Assembly: GCF_000242615.2 (NCBI RefSeq)
Contig: NZ_KI912268.1
Location: 485,757-549,756, forward strand
Direction of reading: 5' to 3'
Length of the DNA stretch: 64,000 nt
From: Holophaga foetida DSM 6591
Lineage (GTDB): Bacteria > Acidobacteriota > Holophagae > Holophagales > Holophagaceae
Shown: positions 51,554-61,081 of the stretch, in pieces
Layout: every line of letters begins with the position of its first letter
How positions within the stretch are numbered: position 1 is the stretch's first letter
Notes under the pieces: generated by a model
What the model saw: the letters and a program-made list of their open reading frames with translations, nothing else
The model's database searches: none
What the model was told of the DNA's origin: nothing
Translations under genes and position numbers: made by a program

Positions 51554-51690
51554 CGCAACGGTCATATCAGACTACGTGATAAATCTATCGATATATAAAT
51601 AAGTATATTATTTGCTTGATATATCCATACACACTCCTACAGAATGAGCCTTGCGCAGAGCCCTGCGAATTCGTTATAGGAGGATTTATG
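51554..51690. repeat. Promoter/leader segment, first copy of a tandem duplication
   Basis: From 51554 the sequence repeats at 51867 with only two differences over about 70 bases, including an AT-rich stretch (around 51575-51625) with ATCGATATATAAATAAG. After that the copies diverge but keep a small hairpin (CGCAG-N4-CTGCG), an AGGAGG-type ribosome binding site and ATG CCA GT. The second copy is the leader of sdhC, so this copy is probably a second, functional-looking sdh-type promoter and leader. Confidence 0.85.
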
Positions 51691-51768
51691 CCAGTGATCG
51701 TTTGCGCCCTTGCCATCGTCTGGGCAGTCTATGCCACCAAGAAGACGCCCACGGCATTGGAAAGCTAA
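51688..51768 (+). CDS. 26-residue chimeric micro-ORF (sdhC start joined to hppA end)
   Basis: ATG 51688 follows a strong AGGAGG. It encodes MPV, identical to the sdhC start, then IVCALAIVWAVYATKKTPTALES, which resembles the last residues of hppA (IICAMAIAWAVYTSKKETPG...VES). A copy of the hppA terminator follows. It arose as the junction of a tandem duplication spanning the hppA end and the sdhC leader. It has a promoter, ribosome binding site, hydrophobic helix and terminator, so it may be expressed as a membrane micropeptide or may be a remnant. Confidence 0.5.
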   Translation: MPVIVCALAIVWAVYATKKTPTALES

Positions 51769-51807
51769 GCCGCTGTCCAGAAATCAGCCTTGCGAGACCC
51801 CTTCGAG

Positions 51808-51832
51808 CCGCCGCCCTGCGCGGCGGTTTTTT
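51808..51832 (+). terminator. Second-copy terminator after the micro-ORF
   Basis: CCGCCGC and GCGGCGG pair around CCTGC and are followed by six T residues. It is the diverged second copy of the hppA terminator and lies 39 bases after the micro-ORF stop, so any transcript from the first promoter copy should end here before sdhC. Confidence 0.8.
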
Positions 51833-51866
51833 ATTGAACCCTCCGCCCCCAGTGGCATGCTGGACA

Positions 51867-52004
51867 CGCAACGGTCATATCAGACTATGTGATAAATCTA
51901 TCGATATATAAATAAGTATATTCTTTGCTTGATATAGCAACGAACGATCCCACAAAATGACCCATGCGCAGAACCCTGCGAGTTCGTTAAAGGGAGGATT
52001 GATG
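51867..52004. repeat. Promoter/leader segment, second copy, driving sdhCAB
   Basis: Second copy of the 51554-51690 segment, offset 313-314 bases, ending at the sdhC ATG. The shared AT-rich block and leader hairpin (CGCAG-AACC-CTGCG at about 51967-51980) suggest promoter and post-transcriptional control elements. No exact -35/-10 pair can be fixed with confidence. Confidence 0.8.
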
Positions 52005-52691
52005 CCAGTCGCCGAACAAACCTGGGGCAGCCCAGTCAAGGCCAGTTTCCTGGCCTCCTCAGTGGGCCGGAAAATCGTGATGGCCGTGACCGGGGTTGTT
52101 CTCTCCGTTTTCGTGACCGTGCACATGCTGGGCAACCTTCAGGCCTACATGGGGGCCACGACCATGAACGCCTATGCCAAGTTCCTGCAGGAATCCCTGC
52201 ACGGCGGCGGCATCTGGATCTCCCGGATCGTGCTCCTGGTGGTGGTGCTGCTCCACGCCTGGGCTGCCCTCAGCCTGACCCTCAGCAACTGGTCCGCCCG
52301 CCCCCAGGGCTACCGGGCTCAGCAGCTCCAGGCTGCCACCCTGTCCAGCCGAACCATGCGCTATACCGGTGTGTTCCTAGCCGGTTTCATCATCTATCAC
52401 CTGCTCCACCTGACCACTGGACAGGCTCACCCCGCCTTCGTGCATGGCGACGCCTACGGAAACTTCGTCCGGGGCTTCCAGCAGCCCCTGGCCAGCGCTG
52501 TCTACATCGTGGCCCAGCTCTGCCTGGGACTGCATCTCTGGCACGGGGTCTGGAGCTTCACCCAGACCTTCGGGTGGTCGCACCCCCGCTACAACATCGC
52601 CCGCCGGGCCATCGCCACGGTGCTGGCGGTGCTCGTGGCCGCGGTCAACCTATCCTTCCCCATCTCCGTCCTGCTGGGCGTCATCCGCTGA
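52002..52691 (+). CDS. sdhC: Succinate dehydrogenase/fumarate reductase cytochrome b subunit
   Basis: Membrane anchor that binds haem b and quinone. 229 residues with five predicted helices and histidines in the expected helices (VTVHMLGNLQAYMG, LLHAWAALSL, IIYHLLHLTTGQAHPAF, LGLHLWHGVWSFTQTFGW). This single-subunit anchor without sdhD is the B-type found with menaquinone. GGGAGG precedes the ATG at 52002. The operon continues with sdhA nine bases later. Confidence 0.92.
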   Translation: MPVAEQTWGSPVKASFLASSVGRKIVMAVTGVVLSVFVTVHMLGNLQAYMGATTMNAYAKFLQESLHGGGIWISRIVLLVVVLLHAWAALSLTLSNWSARPQGYRAQQLQAATLSSRTMRYTGVFLAGFIIYHLLHLTTGQAHPAFVHGDAYGNFVRGFQQPLASAVYIVAQLCLGLHLWHGVWSFTQTFGWSHPRYNIARRAIATVLAVLVAAVNLSFPISVLLGVIR

Positions 52692-52700
52692 GGTTTGACC

Positions 52701-54617
52701 ATGGAATTGAAGTCCAACGTCCCTGACGGCCCCCTTGAAAGCAAGTGGGAACGCCACAAGTTCAACATGAAGCTGGTGAATCCGGCCAACAAGCGGAAAT
52801 ACAAGGTGCTGGTGGTGGGCACCGGTCTGGCGGGCGGCGCTGCCGCCGCCTCCATGGCGGAACTGGGCTACCAGGTGGAGTGTTTCTGCTACCAGGACAG
52901 CCCCCGCCGGGCCCACTCCATCGCAGCCCAGGGTGGCATCAACGCCGCCAAGAACTACCACAACGATGGCGACAGCATCCTTCGGCTCTTCTACGACACC
53001 ATCAAGGGCGGCGACTTCCGGGCCCGGGAGGCCAATGTCTACCGCCTGGCCGAGGTCAGCAACAACATCATCGACCAGTGCGTGGCCCAGGGTGTGCCCT
53101 TCGCCCGGGAATACGGCGGTCTGCTGGACAACCGCTCCTTCGGCGGCGCCCAGGTCAGCCGCACCTTCTACGCCCGTGGGCAGACGGGACAGCAGCTCCT
53201 GCTGGGCGCCTACCAGGCCCTGCAGCGCCAGATCGGTCTCGGCACCATCAAGATGCACACCCGCCATGAGATGCAGGAACTCATCATCATCGACGGTGTG
53301 GCCAAGGGCATCGTGACCCGGAACATGGTGACCGGCGAGGTCCGCAGCCATATGGGCGATGCGGTGGTCCTGGCCACCGGCGGCTATGGCAACGTAATGC
53401 ACCTAGCCACCTACGCCAAGGGGTGCAATGCCACGGCCATCTGGCGGGCCTACAAGAAGGGCGCAGCCTTCGCCAACCCCTGCTACACCCAGATCCACCC
53501 CACCTGCATCCCCGTCACCGGCGATCACCAGTCCAAGCTGACCCTGATGTCGGAGTCCCTCCGGAACGACGGCCGCATCTGGGTGCCTGCCAAGGCGGGG
53601 GACAAGCGCCCCGTGGACCAGATTCCCGAAAATGAGCGGGACTACTATCTGGAGCGGAAATATCCCTCCTACGGCAACCTGGCCCCCCGGGACATCTCCA
53701 GCCGGGCCGCCAAGCAGGTCTGCGATGCGGGGCTCGGCGTGGGCGACACCGGCCGGGGCGTCTACCTGGACTTCAGCGAGGCCACCCAGCGGTTGGGTGC
53801 CCACAAGATCGAGGAGAAATACGGCAACCTCTTCGAGATGTATGAGCGCATCACCGGCGAAGACCCCTACAAGGTGCCCATGCGCATCTACCCCGCCACC
53901 CACTACACCATGGGCGGCCTCTGGGTGGACTACAACCTCATGAGCACCATCCCTGGGCTCTTCGTCCTGGGCGAGGCCAACTTCAGCGACCACGGCGCCA
54001 ACCGCCTGGGGGCTTCCGCCCTCATGCAGGGCCTCTCGGACGGCTACTTCGTGGCCCCCTACACCATCGGCAACTACCTGGCGGGCATCAAACCCGGGAC
54101 CCGTCCCAGCGAGGACCATCCCGAGGCCAAGGCCGCCGAGGCCGAAGTGCAGGGGCGGACCCAGCGTCTCCTGGGCATCGATGGCAAAGAGACCCCCACC
54201 CACTTCCACCGGGAACTGGGCCACATCCTCTGGGAGCACTGCGGCATGGCCCGCAACGACCAGGGCCTGCGCAAGGCCTTGGTCGTCCTGCCGGAGCTGC
54301 GTCAGCGCTTCTGGGAGAACGTGAAGGTGCCGGGCAACGGCGCCGATGTGAACCAGAGCCTTGAGCTGGCGGGCCGGGTGGCCGACTTCCTGGAACTGGG
54401 CGAGCTCATGTGCCGGGACGCCCTGGAGCGCAAGGAGAGCTGTGGCGGCCACTTCCGCGAGGAGTGGCAGACCGAGGAAGGCGAGGCCCAGCGGGATGAC
54501 GAGCACTTCTGCCATGTCGCTGCCTGGGAATACACCGGGGAAGGCCAGGCGCCGAAGCGCCACGTCGAGGAACTGGCCTTCGAGAACGTCCACCTCGCCA
54601 CCCGCAGCTACAAGTAG
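52701..54617 (+). CDS. sdhA: Succinate dehydrogenase/fumarate reductase flavoprotein subunit
   Basis: Catalytic subunit with covalent FAD. 638 residues: Rossmann motif [22 protein letters not shown], the FAD-linked His in [15 protein letters not shown], active-site [24 protein letters not shown] and [30 protein letters not shown]. The N-terminus [33 protein letters not shown] is the B-type extension. ATG 52701 has GAGG upstream; a TTG two codons earlier is less likely. Oxidises succinate or reduces fumarate on the cytoplasmic face. Confidence 0.95.
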   Translation: MELKSNVPDGPLESKWERHKFNMKLVNPANKRKYKVLVVGTGLAGGAAAASMAELGYQVECFCYQDSPRRAHSIAAQGGINAAKNYHNDGDSILRLFYDTIKGGDFRAREANVYRLAEVSNNIIDQCVAQGVPFAREYGGLLDNRSFGGAQVSRTFYARGQTGQQLLLGAYQALQRQIGLGTIKMHTRHEMQELIIIDGVAKGIVTRNMVTGEVRSHMGDAVVLATGGYGNVMHLATYAKGCNATAIWRAYKKGAAFANPCYTQIHPTCIPVTGDHQSKLTLMSESLRNDGRIWVPAKAGDKRPVDQIPENERDYYLERKYPSYGNLAPRDISSRAAKQVCDAGLGVGDTGRGVYLDFSEATQRLGAHKIEEKYGNLFEMYERITGEDPYKVPMRIYPATHYTMGGLWVDYNLMSTIPGLFVLGEANFSDHGANRLGASALMQGLSDGYFVAPYTIGNYLAGIKPGTRPSEDHPEAKAAEAEVQGRTQRLLGIDGKETPTHFHRELGHILWEHCGMARNDQGLRKALVVLPELRQRFWENVKVPGNGADVNQSLELAGRVADFLELGELMCRDALERKESCGGHFREEWQTEEGEAQRDDEHFCHVAAWEYTGEGQAPKRHVEELAFENVHLATRSYK

Positions 54618-54632
54618 TCAAGGAGCGGAAGC

Positions 54633-55421
54633 ATGTCCGAAAAGCTCATCAACATTACGCTCAAGGTCTGGCGCCAGAAGAACACCAAGGACGTCGGCTG
54701 TTTTGTCACCTATGAAGCCAAAGACGTCAGCATCGACATGTCCTTTCTGGAGATGCTGGATGTGGTGAACGAGGATCTGATCCTCAAGGGCGAAGAGCCC
54801 ATCACCACGGATAACGACTGTCGCGAGGGCATCTGCGGACAGTGCGGCCTGGTCATCAACGGACGCCCCCACGGCCCCCGGGAGAGGACTACCACCTGCC
54901 AGCTCCACATGCGGAGCTTCAAAACAGGCGATGTCATCACCATCGAGCCCTTTCGGGCCAAGGCCTTCCCCATCCTGAAGGATCTGATGGTGGACCGTTC
55001 GGCCTTCGACCGCATCATCGCCGCCGGTGGCTTCATCACCGCCCCCACGGGCTCGGCTCCGGATGCCAATAGCACCCCTGTACCCAAGAAGTGCTCGGAT
55101 CTGGCCTTCGATGCCGCCGCCTGCATCGGCTGCGGCGCCTGTGTGGCCGCCTGCCCCAATGCCTCCGCCATGCTCTTCGTCTCGGCCAAGATCAGCCAGC
55201 TCGCCCTCCTGCCCCAGGGCCAGCCCGAACGCTACACCCGGGTCCGGGACATGATCGCCCAGATGGACGCCGAAGAGTTCGGCACCTGCACCAACTACGG
55301 CGAATGTGAAGCAGCCTGTCCCAAGGGCGTGAGCCTGGAGAACATCGCCCGGATGAACCGCGACTTCATCAAGGCCAGCCTGACCTACCGGTCGGAAGTG
55401 GCTGCGGGTGGAGCAGGCTGA
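54633..55421 (+). CDS. sdhB: Succinate dehydrogenase/fumarate reductase iron-sulfur subunit
   Basis: Carries electrons between FAD and haem. 262 residues with three clusters: 2Fe-2S (CREGICGQC plus a later Cys in TTTCQLH), 4Fe-4S ([12 protein letters not shown]), and 3Fe-4S (C near [14 protein letters not shown]). AAGGAG lies upstream, 15 bases after sdhA. A terminator follows at 55446, closing the sdhCAB operon. Confidence 0.95.
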   Translation: MSEKLINITLKVWRQKNTKDVGCFVTYEAKDVSIDMSFLEMLDVVNEDLILKGEEPITTDNDCREGICGQCGLVINGRPHGPRERTTTCQLHMRSFKTGDVITIEPFRAKAFPILKDLMVDRSAFDRIIAAGGFITAPTGSAPDANSTPVPKKCSDLAFDAAACIGCGACVAACPNASAMLFVSAKISQLALLPQGQPERYTRVRDMIAQMDAEEFGTCTNYGECEAACPKGVSLENIARMNRDFIKASLTYRSEVAAGGAG

Positions 55422-55445
55422 GAGCCCTCCCATTGGGCAAAGAGA

Positions 55446-55477
55446 GGGCACTGAGGATCGAAGCTCAGTGCCCTTTT
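55446..55477 (+). terminator. Rho-independent terminator of sdhCAB
   Basis: GGGCACTGAG and CTCAGTGCCC form a perfect 10-bp stem with an eight-base loop, followed by TTTTG, 24 bases after the sdhB stop. Confidence 0.85.
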
Positions 55478-55517
55478 GCGTTCATCCACCGGATAATCAT
55501 TCTCAGGAAGGTTCTCC

Positions 55518-56246
55518 ATGGAATGGTTCGTCCGGGATTTCGATCATCCCCTCTACTTCGATATCTACCAATGCAAGGAAGCTGAAGCCCAGGAGGAGGG
55601 CACAGCCCTCGCGACCATGCTGGACCTCCCCAGGGGAAGTCTGGTGCTGGACCTTCCCTGCGGCTGGGGGCGCCTCCGCCCTGCTCTGGAGGATCGGGGC
55701 TTTCGCGTGGTGGGTGGGGATCTGAGCCCTCTGAACCTCCACCGCCACCAGAGTGAATACCCCGGAGCCCTGGCCCGCCTTGATCTGCGGGCCCTGCCCT
55801 TCCGATCGGGAGTGGCCGATGGCATATTCTGCGCCTTCACGAGCTGGGGCTATTTCGCCAGCGAGGAAGAGAACCTGCGCCAGCTCCAGGAATTCCACCG
55901 GATCCTGCGCCCAGGGGGGGTGCTCCTGCTGGATCTGGTGAGCCGAAGTTACCTGGAGGATGGCATCTCCCGGATGGAGAACACCTGGTTCAATGCCCGC
56001 GGCGGCTACCGGGAACGGGTCCGCTGGAGCCCGGACCATCGCAGGGTCCTGACGGACCGCATCCACCAGGGCGAGCGATTCCGGCACGACATCTGGATTC
56101 CGGAGGACCAAGAGGTCCTGGACTTCCTGATCCTGGCGGGCTTTGAGGTCCAGGCCCCCCGGGGTGATCTGGAAGGTCACTCATTGGACCGCAACTCGGA
56201 GCGTCGGATCTATCGTGCGACTTCCCGCCCCACTCCCAGGGCGTAG
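55518..56246 (+). CDS. Class I SAM-dependent methyltransferase
   Basis: 242 residues. SAM-binding motif I is VLDLPCGWGRL (about residues 43-53), followed by the acidic residue after strand 2 (VVGGDLSPLNL) and LDLRALPFRSGVADGIFCAFTSWGYF, then LRPGGVLLLDLVS. These are Methyltransf_11/25 features. The substrate is unknown. AGGAAGG precedes the ATG. Its last 37 bases overlap the end of the convergent MFS gene. Confidence 0.85.
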   Translation: MEWFVRDFDHPLYFDIYQCKEAEAQEEGTALATMLDLPRGSLVLDLPCGWGRLRPALEDRGFRVVGGDLSPLNLHRHQSEYPGALARLDLRALPFRSGVADGIFCAFTSWGYFASEEENLRQLQEFHRILRPGGVLLLDLVSRSYLEDGISRMENTWFNARGGYRERVRWSPDHRRVLTDRIHQGERFRHDIWIPEDQEVLDFLILAGFEVQAPRGDLEGHSLDRNSERRIYRATSRPTPRA

Positions 56247-57367
56247 GCCCCGAAAAACAGCCCCAGCAGCAACATGGTGCTCCGAATGCCCAGAGCCTCC
56301 ACCCCAGCGCTCCCCAAGATGGGGCCTACCATCATCCCCATCGCGTAGGAGAGGTTCAGGAGACCGAATACCGTGGCGTAGCTGGTACTCCCCATGCGTT
56401 CCACAGCGTCCGTCACAGCCGGGCTGGCTGGGCTCATGACGAGGGAGGTCGCGAGTCCAAGCCCTGCCATGGATCCGAGAATGATCCAGGAAGCCTGGAA
56501 GAATACCGGCAGAGGCGCCAGGAAGAGGATCAGGACAAGTCCGATCCGCAGTATGCCCCGATGCCCGTAGCGATCAGCAAGAGCGCCCGCCAGAGGCGAG
56601 GTCAGGGTATGCCCCAGAGCCGCCACAGCAAAACAGAGGCCGATGGAGGAGGGGCGCCAACCCATGACACGGTCGAAGTGGAGCGGAAGCGTGGATTCCA
56701 GGGTGGCCCAGATCCCCGCTCCCAAGGCCGTCGCACCTGCGAAGAGCCTCACGGTGCCGTTCTTCAGAAGTGCCCGGTATTCCAGAGTTTCTCCCTTCTC
56801 CTTGGGCGCATCCTCCAGGAGGAAGGCACGGGCCAGGGCATCCAGGATGGCCAGCCCCCCCGCCAAGAGAAAGGGAGCCCTCAGGCCAAAATGCTCGGCC
56901 AGAAAACCCGCGATGGGCGGTCCCAGGAAGACCCCCAGGTTGGCGAAGGCGAAGCAGGTGCTCATGGCCTTGCCTCGGTGTTCAGAAGGCCAGTGATCCG
57001 CCATGAGGGCCATGCCAGATGTCCAGGTGGCCGTGGCGGAGAGGCCCTGGAGGACCCGGGCCACCAGCAGCAGCCAAAAGGAGCGGGAGAAGGCGAAGAG
57101 AAGGGTTGTTCCCCCCAGCCCCACCAGTCCCCAGAGCATGGTGTAGCGCCTTCCAAAGCGGTCTCCCAGGCGACCGAGGGGCAGGGTTCCAAGGAGCAGC
57201 GCCGCAGAATAGCTGCCGAATAGCAGCCCCAGCTGCATCTGGGAGAACCCGAAGTCCCTTGAGTAGATGGGCAGCAAAGGAACCAGAAGGTAATAGAGGA
57301 GCGTGTCGGTAAAGAGAGCAGCAGATACGACCACAAGGGCCGAGGTGCGGGGTCTAAGAAGTGCCAT
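56210..57367 (-). CDS. Major facilitator superfamily transporter
   Basis: 385 residues, about 12 helices in two halves. Motif A between helices 2 and 3 is GRLGDRFGRRYTML, with a second copy GALADRYGHRGIL in the C-terminal half; motif C-like residues are GPPIAGFLAEHFGLRAPF. It resembles drug:H+ antiporters of the DHA1 type. The substrate is unknown. It is monocistronic and divergent from the diguanylate cyclase gene. Confidence 0.85.
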   Translation of the reverse strand: MALLRPRTSALVVVSAALFTDTLLYYLLVPLLPIYSRDFGFSQMQLGLLFGSYSAALLLGTLPLGRLGDRFGRRYTMLWGLVGLGGTTLLFAFSRSFWLLLVARVLQGLSATATWTSGMALMADHWPSEHRGKAMSTCFAFANLGVFLGPPIAGFLAEHFGLRAPFLLAGGLAILDALARAFLLEDAPKEKGETLEYRALLKNGTVRLFAGATALGAGIWATLESTLPLHFDRVMGWRPSSIGLCFAVAALGHTLTSPLAGALADRYGHRGILRIGLVLILFLAPLPVFFQASWIILGSMAGLGLATSLVMSPASPAVTDAVERMGSTSYATVFGLLNLSYAMGMMVGPILGSAGVEALGIRSTMLLLGLFFGAYALGVGREVAR

Positions 57368-57458
57368 GCCTGATCCTACCTGTTCCTCGGGTATTTCAAT
57401 ACTCGTAGAGCCCAGATAGGCTGCCGATAGAGATCTGCCTGATCACTTCGAGTAATCC

Positions 57459-60400
57459 ATGATTTCCAGTTGGATCCGTTGGATTTCCCTGGTCCTGCTC
57501 CTCTCTTTGGGAGCACAGGAGACGCGTGGTGCAGAGCTGCCACCGCTCCCCCAGGCTCGAAAACTCTTCAGGAGTTACGGAATCGAGCAGGGGCTCGACA
57601 ATCTGGCCGTCACCTCCATGCTACAGGACGCCGAAGGCTTCCTGTGGGTCGGCACCCAGGGCAATCTCTTCCGCTTCGATGGGCAGCGATTCCAAGGCTT
57701 TGGCATCAAGCAGGGGCTACCATCGGGTTATATCACGGCCCTGGCCTCCACCCCTGAGCAAGGAGTCTGGGTAGGCACATGGAACGGCTTGGCCCACCTT
57801 GATGGAAGAGGATTCAAGCCTGTCCCCTTCCCGGTTCCCGAAGCGTTTCCGCATATCAACGCCATCGCCTTCGACAGGGGCGGGAGGCTCTGGGTAGCCT
57901 CCTCGGCCGGAGCCTTCGTGCTGGAACCCGGAGGGAAAGTCACCGCCTTGGCAGGATGGCCGGAAGGAGAGGCCAATGCCGTATGCATGAGCGCGCAAGG
58001 AGTCTGGTTCTCCGCGGGCCCCAGAGTGCTCTTCCGGAACCATCAAGGGGTGTGGAAACAGCCCGCACCTGAACCCAGCCCTGAAAGCGAACCAATCCTG
58101 GATCTATTGGTCCACCCGGACGGGAGGGTCCTGGCCCGATCAACCGCCCACCTTTGGATCCTGCATCCAGGCGCAAAAAGCTTCGTCCTCCTGAATACCC
58201 GCTTCACCACGTCAACCCAGAGCGGTTCGCGATGCTACCTCGCCCCGGATGGCCAGATCTGGGTACCGACAGACGAAGGGCTCCTTTCCATCCGAGGATC
58301 CGCAGTCACCCACCTGGGCCGGCGCCAGGGTTTGCCAACAGCTTCCCCATGGACCGTCCTGGTCGACCGCGAGGGCTCCTTCTGGCTAGGGGGCCAGGGC
58401 ATCCACAGAGACCTGGGGAACTCCACCTGGGGGGCATACACCACCCAGGAAGGATTGCCTCACGATGAGGTTTGGGTAATCATGCGGGATTCTCGCCAGC
58501 AGCTGTGGGTTGGAACGAGTCTCGGCCTCGCCTTGGGAACCCATGAGGGGTGGCGCCCCATCCCGGCGACTCGTAGGGATGCCATCCGCAGCTTGATTGA
58601 GGGGCCGGACGGCACCCTCTGGGCCGGAACAGCCCAAGGAGAGGTCCTGATCCTGGATCTATTTGGCGCTATCCGGCAACGCCTGGGGCCGGGAGCCGGA
58701 CTTCAAACCCGGAAGGTCCTTTCCCTGGCCAGCAGTGCCGAGGGAATATGGGTGGGCACCGATGGGGACGGGCTCTTCCGCATCTCGCTCCACGCTGGCA
58801 CCTGGAAGGCCGTCCCGGAAGCCCTGGGAAGCTGGGGACCGGAACGGGTGAGTCATGTTCTTGCGGATCCCCTCGGAAGGCTGTGGGCGGCGACTGAGCA
58901 CGGCGTCGCGCTCCGCGAGCACGGATCATGGCGCCACTTTAATCATTCCCAAGGGCTGAAGCAGGACCATGTTTCATACTTGAATCTCTCCGGGAACGGG
59001 GAACTCCGTGTAGCCTACTTTGAACCCATGGGCATCTCCCGTTTCAAGGTGGACCCAAGCGGTACGCCCTCCCTCATTGATCATTGGGATTCGGCCCGGC
59101 GCCTGTCTTCGGATACAACCTATCTGCTGGGAGAGGATGCCAAGGGCCGGTTCTGGGTTGGGGGTGGAAGAGGGGTGGACGTGTTCCAGGGAGATGTCCG
59201 AAGACATTTCGGGGCCTTCAATGGCCTCGTGGGGGAGGACTGTGACGCCCTAGCCTTCCTGGCGGAACCGAACGGTCAGGTATGGATAGGCACCAGCACG
59301 GGCTTGGCGCACTACACCGGAAGGGGGCGAATAGAGCCTCCAAGCCCTCCAGGCGTCCTTCTGGTCTCCGCCCATCTGGGGCGTCTTGCCCTGGCCAACC
59401 AGGGAGGGAGCACAGTCGACCACCGCGAGAATGATCTTTCCGTACAATTCACTGGCACCAGCTTCGTTCACGCCGACAACCTGGAATATGCCTACCTCCT
59501 CGACCGAGGGGATGGGGGGGCGTGGAAGACCACCCGCAGCCGAGACCTTCATATCGCCGCCCTGAGTCCAGGTGACTATACCCTGCAGCTCCGGAGCCGT
59601 TTGGAGCAGGGTGATTGGGGTCCGCTCACAGAACTCCACTTTTCTATCAAGGCGGCCTGGTGGCAATGGTGGTGGCTTCGGGCTCTAGGGATAGCTCTGC
59701 TGCTGAGTGTACTGACAAAACTGATCTACTGGCATGTCCGGAGTCTCAAGCAGAGGAACACGGAACTGGAGATTCTCCTCAAGTTGTCGGATTCACTGGC
59801 CCAGGAGCTTGAGAGCGCCAATCTGAACCTGCAGGAGCAGACCTTGACGGATCCCATGACTGGGCTGAAGAACCGGCGCTTCCTGGACGCGATCATCGCA
59901 AGGGACATGTCTGAGGTGGAGCGCATGCGCCGGGAGGAATCGCAGTCGGGTCAGAACATGGACCTGCTGTTCCTGATGGTCGATATCGACCACTTCAAAT
60001 GGGTCAACGACCACTATGGCCATCAGGCCGGGGACGCAGTACTGCTGCAGTTCGGCGAAGTCCTGAAGACCGCCACCCGCGGTTCCGATACCGTCATCCG
60101 ATACGGGGGCGAAGAATTCCTGATACTGGCCAGGCAGACCCGCAGGGAAGATGCCATCGTCCTGGCGGAACGCATCCGTAAATCCGTAGAGAGTCACCGG
60201 TTTGTCATCCCATCAGGGGAGCACCTGAGGCGCACCTGCAGTATCGGGTTCGCCCCCTACCCCGTCTGCGAGAGCAATCTGAAGGCCGTCCCCTGGCAGC
60301 GAGTCCTGGAACTGGCGGACCAGTGCCTCTACCAGGCCAAGGACGAGGGGCGGAACCAATGGATGGGCCTGCTACCCCAACACATGAATCTGATCCAGGC

Positions 60401-60509
60401 CCCTGGAGATCTTCCACAGGACCTGGAATCCCTGCTGCATATGGGACTTCTGCAACTGGTCTCCTCGAATGCAAGCAAGGCCCCTCGCGGGGCCCAGGTG
60501 GATCGATAA
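57459..60509 (+). CDS. Periplasmic beta-propeller sensor diguanylate cyclase
   Basis: 1016 residues. Signal peptide (about 1-24), then a two-component-type propeller built of repeated blades (LWVGTQGNLFRFDG, VWVGTWNGLAHLDG, LWVGTSLGLALG, IWVGTDGDGLFRI, LWAATEHGVAL and others, about 40-640), a Y_Y_Y domain (about 650-740), one membrane helix (WWQWWWLRALGIALLLSVLTKLIYW), a coiled coil and a GGDEF domain. The active site GGEEF is residues 883-887 and an RGSD inhibitory site precedes it at 874-877, so an active, product-inhibited cyclase making c-di-GMP is expected. The ligand is unknown. The 3' end overlaps the 3' end of rnpB on the other strand. Confidence 0.92.
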   Translation: MISSWIRWISLVLLLSLGAQETRGAELPPLPQARKLFRSYGIEQGLDNLAVTSMLQDAEGFLWVGTQGNLFRFDGQRFQGFGIKQGLPSGYITALASTPEQGVWVGTWNGLAHLDGRGFKPVPFPVPEAFPHINAIAFDRGGRLWVASSAGAFVLEPGGKVTALAGWPEGEANAVCMSAQGVWFSAGPRVLFRNHQGVWKQPAPEPSPESEPILDLLVHPDGRVLARSTAHLWILHPGAKSFVLLNTRFTTSTQSGSRCYLAPDGQIWVPTDEGLLSIRGSAVTHLGRRQGLPTASPWTVLVDREGSFWLGGQGIHRDLGNSTWGAYTTQEGLPHDEVWVIMRDSRQQLWVGTSLGLALGTHEGWRPIPATRRDAIRSLIEGPDGTLWAGTAQGEVLILDLFGAIRQRLGPGAGLQTRKVLSLASSAEGIWVGTDGDGLFRISLHAGTWKAVPEALGSWGPERVSHVLADPLGRLWAATEHGVALREHGSWRHFNHSQGLKQDHVSYLNLSGNGELRVAYFEPMGISRFKVDPSGTPSLIDHWDSARRLSSDTTYLLGEDAKGRFWVGGGRGVDVFQGDVRRHFGAFNGLVGEDCDALAFLAEPNGQVWIGTSTGLAHYTGRGRIEPPSPPGVLLVSAHLGRLALANQGGSTVDHRENDLSVQFTGTSFVHADNLEYAYLLDRGDGGAWKTTRSRDLHIAALSPGDYTLQLRSRLEQGDWGPLTELHFSIKAAWWQWWWLRALGIALLLSVLTKLIYWHVRSLKQRNTELEILLKLSDSLAQELESANLNLQEQTLTDPMTGLKNRRFLDAIIARDMSEVERMRREESQSGQNMDLLFLMVDIDHFKWVNDHYGHQAGDAVLLQFGEVLKTATRGSDTVIRYGGEEFLILARQTRREDAIVLAERIRKSVESHRFVIPSGEHLRRTCSIGFAPYPVCESNLKAVPWQRVLELADQCLYQAKDEGRNQWMGLLPQHMNLIQAPGDLPQDLESLLHMGLLQLVSSNASKAPRGAQVDR

Positions 60510-60853
60510 GCCGGATTCTGTCGAGGGATGTCATTCCTCTGGGGACCGCATCACTGCGGAACTCAAGCGACCTACCCGCTGGCTCAGCCGAGCCGACCTA
60601 CGTTCCTTGCGGAACACACCAGCCTATTTGGTCTTGCTCCGTGGGGGGTTTACCGTGCCCGTCCCGTTGCCGGTCCGGCGGTGGGCTCTTACCCCACCGT
60701 TTCACCCTTGCCTGTGCCTTTCGGCCATCGGCGGTTTGCTCTCTGTTGCACTTTCCGTCGGGTCACCCCGCCCAGGCGTTACCTGGCCCACTGCTCTACG
60801 GAGTCCGGACTTTCCTCTGCGGCGAACCGCAGCGACACCCTGATCCACACCCC
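60494..60853 (-). ncRNA. rnpB: RNase P RNA, type A
   Basis: Catalytic RNA of tRNA 5' processing. The minus strand shows the universally conserved blocks: GAGGAAAGTCCGG with CTCC near the 5' end, GCCAGGTAACGCCTGGG, GGGTGACCCGACGGAAAGTGCAACAGAGAG, and near the 3' end ACAGAATCCGGCTTATCG. The ends GTGGATC and GATCCAC pair as helix P1. Boundaries are estimated to within a few bases. A short hairpin GGCCCC-GCGA-GGGGCC follows at its 3' end and may terminate it. Apparent reading frames here are spurious. Confidence 0.95.
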
Positions 60854-61081
60854 AATGCTAACACGGCCCGAGCCCGTATGATGGAAGAGAACCCCCATAA
60901 GGACTCTGGATGCAGTACGAACCAGCAGGATCGGCCGAACGCGTCATCGCCTATGTGGAGGGCGATAAGCAATTGGCGTATTATGCAATAGAGTTGGCGC
61001 GTTCGGACAATGCACGCAGGGCGCCGTGTTCCTACTCTTTGATGCGTGGGGTATATCCCGCCACCCGTCCTGGAGATCCGC

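Noticed and set aside
57423..57432. GCCGATAG resembling a sigma-28 -10 element before the diguanylate cyclase gene
   Set aside because: No matching TAAA-type -35 at the right distance.
60323..60991. Long plus-strand reading frames of 117-222 codons across 60323-60991
   Set aside because: They lie on the complement of the RNase P RNA gene, whose conserved blocks explain the sequence; the translations resemble no protein.
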